A stretch of DNA of 64,000 nt from Bacteroidales bacterium UBA3810 (GCA_002368645.1 DFEE01000003.1:4345-68344), one strand, 5' to 3'. Counted from the first letter of the stretch, positions 43,037 to 51,534 are shown. Notes: a model not told the origin generated them from the letters alone. Numbers and translations are program-made.

Positions 43037-44254
43037 ATGATTGGCACTATGATAAATCGAGAATCCTATCTGTCGCAACTCATTAAATTGCGCGATCAAG
43101 ACCTGATAAAGGTTGTAACAGGTATCCGTCGTTGCGGAAAATCCACATTGCTGATGGCATTCAGGCAGTATTTGTATGCTAATGGCGTACAGAATAATGC
43201 AGTGTTGTCGCTCAATTTTGAGGAACGTGAGAGTGCCCGTTTTGCCACATGGGAAGAAGTATATGATTACATCATAGCTCACTTGCCGAACATTCCAAAG
43301 CGATATGTATTTTTGGATGAAGTGCAAATCTTACCACATTTCGAGAAACTGGTGGATGCGCTTTTTGTGAAGAAAGATGTGGATTTATATATCACCGGCT
43401 CCAATGCCTATATGCTCTCCAGCGATTTGAGCACCTTGCTTTCTGGACGATATATCAATATCCATTTGCATCCATTCTCTTTTGCCGAATATGTTGCTTC
43501 TTTCCCCGATGAGCATGATTCCGGCAGGCTGTTCCGCCAGTATATGAATACCTCCTGTTTCCCTGAAGCGGTTAACTTATCCCGCACAGCCCCGGATATG
43601 GTCAATGCTTACCTGCAATCAGTGTATGATACGGTAGTGGTCAAAGATATTGTGCAAAGGAACAAACTGCGGAAGTTTGATACTTTGCAACGTGTGATTA
43701 ATTTCCTCTATGATAGTATTGGCAGTGTGGTGTCGCCGAACAATATCGCAGACACGCTGAACCGCACTTCAGGACAACAGATGTCGCACAATACTGTGTT
43801 GAAATATCTTCGCTACTTTACGGAATCGTACCTGATTTATCCTGTGCGTCTGTATAATATCAAAGGCAAACGGTTGTTGGCAAGCAATTACAAGTATTAT
43901 GCAGTGGATCTCGGTTTCCGCAATCTCCTGCAAACGAATGCTCCGACCATTGATTTAGGGCACAAGTTAGAGAATGTGGTGTATTTTGAGCTACTGAGAC
44001 GAGGAGGAGAGGTTTATGCCGGCAGAACAGATGCAGGAGAGGTGGATTTTGTGGTTATGAAACACAATGGAGAGCGTGAGTATTACCAAGTAGCTTACAC
44101 CGTTAATGACGAAAAAACACTAAATCGTGAACTTTCGTCATTAAGAAAGATTAAGGACACTTATCCTAAATATCTTTTGACTACTGACTTTGATAGCGCA
44201 AACATTGACGGTATACGTAAAATCAATGTGATAGATTGGCTGTTAGGAAAATAA
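43037..44254 (+). CDS. AAA ATPase with C-terminal DUF4143 domain
   Basis: A 405-residue ATP-binding protein. Walker A is GIRRCGKSTLLM near residues 29-40 and Walker B YVFLDEVQ near 92-99, followed by the sensor-type ITGSNAYMLS near 118. The DUF4143 domain (about 200-370) has GGEVYAGRTDAGEVDFVVM followed by YYQVAYTV, a pattern resembling a degraded PD-(D/E)XK nuclease core. Such proteins are widespread in Bacteroidetes with unclear roles, sometimes mobile or defence-linked. An alternative ATG lies 12 bases downstream (MINRESYL). The gene is bracketed by promoter-bearing direct repeats. Confidence 0.88.
   Translation: MIGTMINRESYLSQLIKLRDQDLIKVVTGIRRCGKSTLLMAFRQYLYANGVQNNAVLSLNFEERESARFATWEEVYDYIIAHLPNIPKRYVFLDEVQILPHFEKLVDALFVKKDVDLYITGSNAYMLSSDLSTLLSGRYINIHLHPFSFAEYVASFPDEHDSGRLFRQYMNTSCFPEAVNLSRTAPDMVNAYLQSVYDTVVVKDIVQRNKLRKFDTLQRVINFLYDSIGSVVSPNNIADTLNRTSGQQMSHNTVLKYLRYFTESYLIYPVRLYNIKGKRLLASNYKYYAVDLGFRNLLQTNAPTIDLGHKLENVVYFELLRRGGEVYAGRTDAGEVDFVVMKHNGEREYYQVAYTVNDEKTLNRELSSLRKIKDTYPKYLLTTDFDSANIDGIRKINVIDWLLGK
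44103..44144. promoter_or_regulatory. Second 12-bp inverted repeat inside the ATPase gene
   Basis: TTAATGACGAAA (44103-44114) and TTTCGTCATTAA (44133-44144) again enclose exactly 18 bases, near codons 356-370. The match of core and spacing to the site at the start codon is unlikely to come from coding constraints alone. Confidence 0.55.
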
Positions 44255-44296
44255 TAAATAGGCAACTCACAACCGTGAAGCGGTTAAGGTGCACTT

Positions 44297-44389
44297 ACTC
44301 CTTAAAGCCGAGATGACCAAGAGACAAAAACGCACAAATCGCCTAAAATACTTGCATAATTCAAAAAAAAGCAGTAACTTTGCAGCCGA
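44297..44389 (+). repeat. Direct repeat, right copy (contains a promoter)
   Basis: The second copy of the 42899-42992 repeat, 1398 bp away. It now drives the decayed kinase-like/DUF3037-like pair instead of the ATPase. Confidence 0.9.
44351..44382 (+). promoter_or_regulatory. Bacteroidetes promoter of the DUF3037-like pair
   Basis: -33 CTTG (44351-44354) followed by CATAATTC, exactly 20 bp, then -7 TAACTTTG (44375-44382). Confidence 0.82.
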
Positions 44390-44403
44390 AAGTTGCAAAG
44401 ACG

Positions 44404-44547
44404 ATGGAAATACAGCATTTACATAGTATTCAGGATATATCCAAACAATACATGACCGGCGACTTGCCTGTGTTGGTATTATGCTCGGATACGCAGCAGT
44501 ATATCTGCAAATACATGCGCCCGAATAACAGCAATTATGGAAAATAA
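44404..44547 (+). pseudogene. Truncated HipA-like kinase remnant
   Basis: A 47-codon frame beginning MEIQHLHSIQDISKQY and running through LPVLVLCSDTQQYICKYMRP to a stop inside the next gene. The segment resembles the first beta strands of HipA-type kinases, where a ...V-C-K-Y... lysine binds ATP, but the rest of a normal kinase (over 200 residues) is absent. In related genomes such a kinase-like gene often precedes a DUF3037-type gene, as here. An internal deletion joining the two genes is the simplest reading. Family assignment is tentative. Confidence 0.45.
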
Positions 44548-44890
44548 TCTTCAATACAGTATTATTTACGCGGACATTCGCCCAGAGATCAAAGAGCGAT
44601 TAAGTCTGGGCGTTTTGACAATAGAGCAAAACAAGGTGAAAGTGTACTATTCCCAAAAGAAATTGGGGATTGTCAAGTTGCTTTATACGCCTAAGGAGTA
44701 TAAGGCAATATCCTCTATTGTCCGCAAAGAGTTGCGCGAGTTAGCATCAGTTGAAACGCTGAAGTATCTTACGCGCTACTCCAATAATCTTATCTCCTTC
44801 TCACCGATACAGAGCATAGACAAATCGCAAGCCAATATCAGCGGTGAATGGTTATACCGAAATTACGTCTATAACGCAGCAACGGCGTAA
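44537..44890 (+). CDS. DUF3037-like protein
   Basis: A 117-residue protein starting MENNLQYSIIYADIRPEIKERLSLG, a pattern I associate with DUF3037 family members (N-terminal QYS...Y.DIRPE..E..S.G). The family's role is unknown; genes often sit next to HipA-like kinases. Here the kinase-like partner is reduced to 47 codons and overlaps this gene's start, so the pair may no longer work. The end VYNAATA is followed by a short spacer and the HD-GHKL gene. Confidence 0.6.
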   Translation: MENNLQYSIIYADIRPEIKERLSLGVLTIEQNKVKVYYSQKKLGIVKLLYTPKEYKAISSIVRKELRELASVETLKYLTRYSNNLISFSPIQSIDKSQANISGEWLYRNYVYNAATA

Positions 44891-44956
44891 TATGCCCTCA
44901 GCGAACAACGCCAACTGATGGCAAAATAAGAACAATAAGAAATTTAGTCAAAAATT

Positions 44957-47881
44957 ATGATAGATAGAATAGTTGAACTAATTAGAATAAAGACAGAAAA
45001 TAATCCAAATTCTGCTCTCTTTACTCAGTGGAATGCATCTAGAGACTATGTATTCCAGACACTAAATGCAATCTCGCACATGTTTCCTCATTATAGTCTG
45101 CACGACATATCGCATTCCGAAGCAATTTTGACTAACATAGAGCGAATAGTAGGCAAAGAAACTCTTGAAAACAAATTTTCCGCAGAAGATTTATGGCTGT
45201 TACTATGTAGCGCTTGCTATCATGACCTAGGTATGTTTGTTTCAGGCGAGGACAAAAAAAACTTAATGCAGGACGGACAATTCATTGAACATGTCAATAA
45301 AATCCAGAACGATGAAAAATCTTATCTTCATACATACGCAATTCATTTTGAGACAAAAGGAGATACGCTTATCCAAAAGGAAACACCAATTGAAGATAAA
45401 ACAATAAATGCTTTAAATTTCTTAATAGCAGATTTTATTCGAAAGAAACATAGTGAGCGTTCCGAGGAAGAGATAATGAAAGATAAGAATTTGGCACTTC
45501 ATTTCGTTCCAGAACGGATGAAACAAATTCTTGGTCTAATATGCAAAAGTCATACAGCAGATTTTAAAGATGTTATGCTTTTGCCCTATGAAGAAAAGGG
45601 TATCTACGTGGATGACTGTCATCCTCGATATATTGCATGTTTATTGAGATTAGGGGATTTGTTGGATATGGATAACAATCGCTTCTCTAATGTTATTTTA
45701 AGTACATTACCATCTATTCCAATAGACTCTTTACAGCATAAAGCAAAGCATTTCTCCGTCACCCATTTAGAGATAAATTCCAAAAGGATATCAGCTACCG
45801 CCACATGTGATGATGTGGAGGTAGCTGATTTAACTCAAAAATGGTTCTCAATGCTAAATGAAGAAGTGAAAAATCAAATGATGAAATGGAGCGATATTGT
45901 TCCTAACGATACATCATTTGGTTTCTTGCCTACCATAGGAGAACTTTCTGTTAAACTTTTTGGATACGATACTATAGATGGTAAATTTAAAAATAAGTTT
46001 TATATAGAGCCAATAAATGCGCTTGAAATGATTCAAGGCGCAGGTTTGTATAATTCTAAGTTCCAAAGCATACGCGAAATATTACAAAATGCTGTAGATG
46101 CAACGCTATTAAGAATCTTTATAGACAAAGAGGCTGACTGGAGTTCGTTTTCAGAAACAAAAAAGAGAGAGAGTTTCCGAGCAGAATGTAAAAAATATCC
46201 AATAACAATTAGATTATCAAAGAAAGAACACGAAGATAATGACTTGATAGATTGGAATATTAGTATAGAAGACAATGGCATCGGAATGTCAAAAGATGAC
46301 ATTAAAATGCTATTGCAGACAGCAAACGGAGATAATAAAATTCATAAAACGAGAATTATACAACGGATGCCAGAATGGATGAAACCATCGGGTACTTTTG
46401 GAATAGGTTTTCAGAGCATCTTTTTGTTAACGGACGTTGTAGATATAGAAACTCACAAATATAATAAGGAACAAACATATATACTTAAATTATATAATCC
46501 TATTAAAGAAAAAGAAGGATTAGTATTGCTTCACACAGTAACTCCAGAAAAGAAAATTAAGGTTGGAACAGAGGTTTCTTTCTCTATACGTGTAAAGGCA
46601 CATCCTACATCATGGAGCGTTAATGCAGGGCAAAATACTGGTTGGAATGTTATAAATAACTATGATTTCATAAAAGACACCTCTTTTGATATAGAAATTG
46701 CAAAAATCATAGATGAAATTATTAAGTTTTCACAAGTTATTGAAACTCCCATTATAATAAAAGAAGGAGAACAGATAATTTTTCAGTCTAAGCAAGATCG
46801 TGAAATTTTACGGTATTTTTCTGAACGGGAAAATATTGACATATCATTACAATTCGGCTCAGACATTCATCGTTATGTTGATACTACTCTATATCGAGGA
46901 CAGAAAGTAGACAAGTCTATTCGTGACTTAAAATTTATGAGTTTTGTTGTCAATATATTAGGTGGAGATGCTAAAGATATTCTAACATTAAATAGAAATG
47001 AAATTAGGAACGATTATAGAAGTCAATTAAAAGGAAGAATTATTAATGCGGCTAAAGAGTATTTATTTGCCAACTATATTGGTCTATCAGATGAAGAAAA
47101 AGAGTGGGCAAGTATGTTTATCCTATATTATACAGGTTCTTCATTAACTCAAAAAGAACAATACAAATTTTCCGCATGGAAAAAACATGTCATTAAATCG
47201 GAAAACAAAGAAGAAGCTATATCATTTGAAAATATTTTAAAGTGTAATAGAATCATTTTACGCGAGAAATACGCATCTACTGGTTTTGTGGATACAAATC
47301 GACACCATTTTCCATTTATATTGAGGAATGATGCGGATGAGTCTATGATAATAATATGCTATGAATATAATAGTGATGATATTTTCTTTTTGCAAAAAAT
47401 GATTTTAGAAGCAACTAATTATTATTCTAGTATAAATTCTTATAACGAAAATGGGAAAGAGTATATTGAATTAATATATTCAAAACAAAAACCAGTAGAT
47501 GTTATTAATAATTTAAGACCACTGCTCTCCTTATACATGCAATCTAACAATTATGCTCGAGGTTATTTGCCATGCATGAAGAAATACAAAACCTTGGAGG
47601 TAAATATTGCCGATGATGCATATGTGTCTGGCGTGTTTGTTGGATATTTTTTGTATGGAGGGCCAATTATGGTATCTCCCTATATAAGAAAGCACAATGA
47701 AAAGCATATTTCAGAGTTATCTTATGAATTATGTGATAACCAATTATATCAATATGTGTATGAACATCGAAAAAACTTATCTGTCACATTAGAGGAGATT
47801 GTAAAAACATATGAAATGTTTTATGACGATACAAAAAATTTAGTTGAAAGTTTAAATAAAAACGTCAATAAAGACCATTAG
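44957..47881 (+). CDS. HD domain fused to a GHKL (Hsp90-like) ATPase, putative defence protein
   Basis: A 974-residue cytoplasmic protein. The first 300 residues form an HD-type phosphohydrolase domain: H49-D50 and H53 in SLHDISHSEA, H89-D90 in CYHDLGM, then KSHTADF, and D in LRLGDLLDMD. From about 360 a GHKL ATPase follows: the N-box REILQNAVDAT (373-383), EDNGIGMS (438-445) and GTFGIGFQS (479-487), the order and spacing seen in HtpG and sacsin-like proteins. The C-terminal 400 residues match nothing I recognise. It lies in a defence-like island beside a methylase and nuclease. The function is not established. Confidence 0.82.
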   Translation: MIDRIVELIRIKTENNPNSALFTQWNASRDYVFQTLNAISHMFPHYSLHDISHSEAILTNIERIVGKETLENKFSAEDLWLLLCSACYHDLGMFVSGEDKKNLMQDGQFIEHVNKIQNDEKSYLHTYAIHFETKGDTLIQKETPIEDKTINALNFLIADFIRKKHSERSEEEIMKDKNLALHFVPERMKQILGLICKSHTADFKDVMLLPYEEKGIYVDDCHPRYIACLLRLGDLLDMDNNRFSNVILSTLPSIPIDSLQHKAKHFSVTHLEINSKRISATATCDDVEVADLTQKWFSMLNEEVKNQMMKWSDIVPNDTSFGFLPTIGELSVKLFGYDTIDGKFKNKFYIEPINALEMIQGAGLYNSKFQSIREILQNAVDATLLRIFIDKEADWSSFSETKKRESFRAECKKYPITIRLSKKEHEDNDLIDWNISIEDNGIGMSKDDIKMLLQTANGDNKIHKTRIIQRMPEWMKPSGTFGIGFQSIFLLTDVVDIETHKYNKEQTYILKLYNPIKEKEGLVLLHTVTPEKKIKVGTEVSFSIRVKAHPTSWSVNAGQNTGWNVINNYDFIKDTSFDIEIAKIIDEIIKFSQVIETPIIIKEGEQIIFQSKQDREILRYFSERENIDISLQFGSDIHRYVDTTLYRGQKVDKSIRDLKFMSFVVNILGGDAKDILTLNRNEIRNDYRSQLKGRIINAAKEYLFANYIGLSDEEKEWASMFILYYTGSSLTQKEQYKFSAWKKHVIKSENKEEAISFENILKCNRIILREKYASTGFVDTNRHHFPFILRNDADESMIIICYEYNSDDIFFLQKMILEATNYYSSINSYNENGKEYIELIYSKQKPVDVINNLRPLLSLYMQSNNYARGYLPCMKKYKTLEVNIADDAYVSGVFVGYFLYGGPIMVSPYIRKHNEKHISELSYELCDNQLYQYVYEHRKNLSVTLEEIVKTYEMFYDDTKNLVESLNKNVNKDH

Positions 47882-47928
47882 AAGTTAATATATAAATATT
47901 ATTGGTACAATAGATAATAAATTAAACA

Positions 47929-48216
47929 GCGCAAGGCGTTGCGCAATAACATATTAAAATAATTAAGCAGACTATTATTTCGTGTCAGCCGAAAACCCGC
48001 CAAGTTAAACGGAGATAACACACAGAAATAATTAGTAAGGTTCCGCATATACGGAAGCTTTTACCTCAATCGATAATAGAGCTTACACCATTACGGTGGG
48101 CTTCTTAGATTGAGGTGAGGTCTCCTTGGCGGGTTACCTTGGCTACACGATAAGGAGCTCATCTTTCTTATTGTGCAATTACGGATTGATAGTATGCGTA
48201 AATGTATTATCAATCC
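47929..48216 (+). ncRNA. Structured leader RNA of the methylase operon
   Basis: The gap is filled by consecutive stems. GCGCAA/TTGCGC is at 47929-47944. A perfect 11-bp stem AACCCGCCAAG/CTTGGCGGGTT (47994-48004 with 48125-48135) encloses TTCCG/CGGAA (48041-48056) and a 9-bp ACCTCAATC/GATTGAGGT (48063-48116, itself holding CACC/GGTG). A 9-bp CACGATAAG/CTTATTGTG follows (48146-48175). A 9-bp GGATTGATA/TATCAATCC (48183-48216) ends exactly at the ATG. It may be a cis-acting regulator of the methylase or an independent RNA. No known class was recognised. Confidence 0.55.
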
Positions 48217-49353
48217 ATGGCAAAAAATAGTAATCTCGGGCAGGCGAAAGCCGCCAAAAATGATGAGTTCTACACCCAGTATGCGGACATACAGAAAGAA
48301 GTAAACGCATACATTGAATACAACCCTGATGTCTTTCGTGGCAAGACAATCTTGTTGCCTTGCGATGATCCGGAATGGAGCAACTTTACCAAGTTCTTTG
48401 CACAGAACTTTGAGTTCTTCGGTCTGAAGAAACTCATTTCTACTTCATACGCCATAGAAAGCAAAAAGTACCAAACCGACTGGCAACCGACACTCTTTGA
48501 AACGGAGAATCCGTTGTACAATGTAGAGAAAAGCCGTATCAAGGGCAAAATCTTTACACTTACACACGATACCAATAACAGCGGTCGAATTGACATTGAC
48601 GACTTGCAATGGAGTTACCTCGAAGGCGATGGCGACTTCCGTTCTGCCGAAGTAACCGCTCTCCGAGACGAAGCAGATATTATTATCACAAACCCGCCTT
48701 TCTCGCTGTTCCGCGAATTCCTTGCATGGATTATGGAAGGCAAGAAACAGTTTTTGATAATTGGCAATATTAACGCTATTTCCTATAAAGAGGTTTTCCC
48801 TTTGATAAGAGATAATAAGATTTGGCTCGGACCAAGTATAACAAGTGGAGATAGGTTATTTATGATTCCAGAGGACTTGTATAACGAGAGTAAAGTTGGA
48901 GCTCGCGACGTTATTATAGAAGGACAACATTATATAAGTGTTGTAGGAGTTAGATGGTATACAAATCTAGATCATGGTCGTCGTCACGAACCTATTCAAT
49001 TGATGAGTATGGCAGATAATTTGAAATTCAATAAAAAACTTAAAGGATTGCAAAAATATATTCATTATGAAAATTATGATGCTATAGAAGTTCCCTTTGT
49101 TGAACTTATACCATCTGATTATAATGGGACGATAGGAGTTCCCCTTTCATTTCTTGATAAATATTGTCCAGAACAATTCATTATTATTGGTCAAACTCAA
49201 GGCGATTCTGGTAAAGAGTTAGGACTCGCTCCTTATCCGCGAGAATTGAAGAAACTGAATAAAAGTCTTCGAGATGGTCAATTATATTATATAGACGAGG
49301 ATGGTATTCCACAAAAACCATACGCACGCATATTAATCCGTAAAAAACAATAA
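48217..49353 (+). CDS. EcoRI-type adenine-specific DNA methyltransferase
   Basis: A 378-residue N6-adenine methylase of the M.EcoRI family. The start MAKNSNLGQAKAAKNDEFYTQYADI matches the family N-terminus; a second ATG 15 bases upstream lies in the terminal hairpin and is less likely. The SAM/catalytic elements include LPCDDPEWSNF near 46 and IITNPPFSLFREFL with NPPF at residues 159-162. It probably protects a recognition site from the DUF262-HNH nuclease encoded 5 bases downstream. No EcoRI-like endonuclease gene is present. Confidence 0.9.
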   Translation: MAKNSNLGQAKAAKNDEFYTQYADIQKEVNAYIEYNPDVFRGKTILLPCDDPEWSNFTKFFAQNFEFFGLKKLISTSYAIESKKYQTDWQPTLFETENPLYNVEKSRIKGKIFTLTHDTNNSGRIDIDDLQWSYLEGDGDFRSAEVTALRDEADIIITNPPFSLFREFLAWIMEGKKQFLIIGNINAISYKEVFPLIRDNKIWLGPSITSGDRLFMIPEDLYNESKVGARDVIIEGQHYISVVGVRWYTNLDHGRRHEPIQLMSMADNLKFNKKLKGLQKYIHYENYDAIEVPFVELIPSDYNGTIGVPLSFLDKYCPEQFIIIGQTQGDSGKELGLAPYPRELKKLNKSLRDGQLYYIDEDGIPQKPYARILIRKKQ

Positions 49354-49358
49354 ATACT

Positions 49359-50522
49359 ATGAAAGCAGAACGGAAAATATACACCGTTGAGGAAATCTGC
49401 AAAGGGTTTACTTACAACGAAGCAGAAGGCAAAGGTCTGTTTGGTCTTTCGGGCAAACTGACCATTCAGCCGGAGTATCAGCGTAATTATCTGTACGCCG
49501 AGCAAAACGGCGCACGCGAGATAGCAGTCATTGAGTCTGTGCTCAAAGGCTATCCGATTGGTTTACTATACTTTAACCGCGTGGACGACAATCATTTGGA
49601 GGTACTGGACGGGCAGCAGCGAATCACCTCTTTGGGGCGTTTCCTCACACGCAAGTTCGCTATCCGTATAAACGGCATGGAGCAGTATTTTGATTACATG
49701 GCGGATGATCTCAAAAAGAAGATTCTCCAGACCGAACTGCTGGTCTATGAATGTGAAGGAACGGAAAGCGAAATCAAAGAATGGTTCAAGACTATAAACA
49801 TTGTTGGGCTGCCTCTGGAAGAACAGGAGATTTTGAATGCTGTCTATTGCGGACCGTTTGTCACAAAAGCCAAAGAGGTGTTCTCCAATTCGCAGAACGC
49901 CAATATCAACAAATGGGCGGCTTTCCTGCGCGGAAACGTGAAACGCCAAGCATACCTGCACACCGCCTTGGAATGGGTCAGCCGTGGCGAAATCAGCAAA
50001 TATATGTCGCTCCACCGCAACGATGATAACATCTGCGAAATGGAGACCTATTTTAACAGCGTCATCGACTGGGCAAGCGGAGTGTTTACCAATATCGAGA
50101 AAGAGATGTGCGGTCTGCCATGGGGCGAACTCTATGAGAAATATCATAAGAATCCTTACGACCCTTCAGAAGTAGCTGCCAAACAGCGTGATCTCTACGA
50201 AGATTACTATGTAAAGAACAAAAAAGGTATTTATGAATATATCCTCGGTGGCTGTCAAGATACCAAACTATTAGAGGTGCGTTGCTTTGACGAACCGACC
50301 AAGAAAAGCGTCTATGCCCACCAGACAGAAGAAGCCAAGAAGAACGAGGTTTCCAACTGTCCGCTTTGTGCCATCGGGCATGACGCAAACCATGCACGTA
50401 TATGGAAACTGACGGAAATGGATGCCGACCATGTGACTGCGTGGTCTAAAGGCGGCGCAACGGATATTTCCAACTGCCAAATGCTCTGCCAGACGCATAA
50501 TAGGGCAAAAGGAAATAAGTAA
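49359..50522 (+). CDS. DUF262 and HNH nuclease protein
   Basis: A 387-residue protein. The N-terminal DUF262 (ParB/Srx-like, GmrS-type) domain has QPEYQRNYLY near 34 and the signature LDGQQRITSLGRF with D84-G-Q-Q-R88. The C-terminal HNH domain has C334-P-L-C337, D355-A-D-H-V359 and CQTHNRAKG at the end, i.e. a zinc-ribbon HNH. In GmrSD and BrxU relatives DUF262 hydrolyses NTP to license DNA cutting. Beside the methylase it is the likely restriction component; that is inference from context. Confidence 0.88.
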   Translation: MKAERKIYTVEEICKGFTYNEAEGKGLFGLSGKLTIQPEYQRNYLYAEQNGAREIAVIESVLKGYPIGLLYFNRVDDNHLEVLDGQQRITSLGRFLTRKFAIRINGMEQYFDYMADDLKKKILQTELLVYECEGTESEIKEWFKTINIVGLPLEEQEILNAVYCGPFVTKAKEVFSNSQNANINKWAAFLRGNVKRQAYLHTALEWVSRGEISKYMSLHRNDDNICEMETYFNSVIDWASGVFTNIEKEMCGLPWGELYEKYHKNPYDPSEVAAKQRDLYEDYYVKNKKGIYEYILGGCQDTKLLEVRCFDEPTKKSVYAHQTEEAKKNEVSNCPLCAIGHDANHARIWKLTEMDADHVTAWSKGGATDISNCQMLCQTHNRAKGNK

Positions 50523-50525
50523 GAC

Positions 50526-51008
50526 ATGGAATACATGGAGCGAATACGCAGGTATTTTCTCGTTATACGGGAACTACATGAGATGGGCTATGAACTTATC
50601 CGTGTATGCCCGTGTGTTTCTCCGAATGGAATGAATTGGCGGTGTGCTACTACTGTAAAGAAATACACTTTGAAGAACTGCGGCGCGATTTATCGCGGAC
50701 CGGAACATACCGCTGCCAATACATCCGGAGGTAATTTTAGTTGGGGTGACTGCGATGGCTTAACGCCGCATGAGATAGCTTTGCAGTTTATTGAGCACTA
50801 TCCGCATATTGCCAAATGGGGGAAAGGGAAAGATCCCGAATATGTGGAGTGGTTCAAGAAAGCCAATGACCTTGCCCAACGTGGCTATACCTTCTTTGCT
50901 TTTGGAGACTGGTGTTCCTGTTTCGGAAATAACCATAGGATGTTACTTGCGCCCGAACCGCCTACTGGTGAATATTTGCCTTTCCCTCCTGCCGGTGAGG
51001 TGGTATAG
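50526..51008 (+). CDS. Unknown protein in the methylase/nuclease operon
   Basis: A 160-residue soluble protein, unrecognised. It begins MEYMERIRRYFLVIRELHEMGYELI, has three cysteines scattered at C48, C63 and C85 and a WGDCDGLTPHEIALQF segment near 82-97, and ends rich in proline (PEPPTGEYLPFPPAGE). It starts 3 bases after the nuclease stop, so it is almost certainly co-expressed. Possibilities are a specificity or control factor, or a passenger gene; nothing in the sequence decides. Confidence 0.72.
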   Translation: MEYMERIRRYFLVIRELHEMGYELIRVCPCVSPNGMNWRCATTVKKYTLKNCGAIYRGPEHTAANTSGGNFSWGDCDGLTPHEIALQFIEHYPHIAKWGKGKDPEYVEWFKKANDLAQRGYTFFAFGDWCSCFGNNHRMLLAPEPPTGEYLPFPPAGEVV

Positions 51009-51270
51009 TAGTAGCGCGAGAGTTGCTTGAGAGTGAAGGAGTGCGACGGAACGCACTCCGAGTGAAGTGCCCGAATAGTCCCCACTATGAGGACAGGCAC
51101 GAACATAGAACAAAAGATTGACAACTACAATTCACGGGTTCGCTGATTCTTAATAATCATACACTTTTCAACTTCGTTTCAAAATCGGTTCAAATAGCAC
51201 ACCTTATGCTGACCTTAAGCACCTTTTGGGCAGAGGTTGGTATAACATCTAAATCTTAACAATCGGACAT

Positions 51271-51378
51271 TTATAGCGAAATATATTTATTGCCGTTCTG
51301 GATGATAATACCTTTGTAGCCGCTACTGACCGGACGACCTTGCAGGTCATAGGCGGTGGCGTGTAGTCTTGTCTTCAT
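51271..51378 (-). pseudogene. Orphan T9SS C-terminal sorting tail
   Basis: A 35-codon frame starting MKTRLHATAYDLQGRPVSS and ending in a KGIIIQNGNKYISL tail, the pattern of the type A Por-secretion sorting domain (YDLQGR..., KGIYI.NGKK). Such a tail normally ends proteins of several hundred residues, so this is probably all that is left of a surface protein gene deleted when the island inserted. A -7-like TACCTTTG lies upstream on the minus strand (51404-51411) without a good -33. Confidence 0.6.
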
Positions 51379-51440
51379 ACGAATGTTGTTTTGAATTCGA
51401 GTGCAAAGGTACAACAAAAGCCGCAAACTGCTGTTACACA

Positions 51441-51481
51441 GCGCAAGAGTAGCGTACGGGTAGCGTACGGGTAGCGCAAGG
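51441..51481. repeat. 11-bp-period spacer repeat
   Basis: Three successive 11-base words of the type GGTAGCGTACG in the gene-free stretch between the sorting-tail remnant and the 51.56-kb gene. Confidence 0.8.
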
Positions 51482-51534
51482 GGGAGAAGAACTTTGGTTC
51501 AAACCATCGTTTTGCCGGTTTTGTTTTGACAAAA

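Noticed and set aside
47929..48216. Retron, integron attC or omega-RNA as explanation of the stems
   Set aside because: No reverse transcriptase, integron integrase, IscB or TnpB gene lies near, and the attC core words and lengths do not fit.
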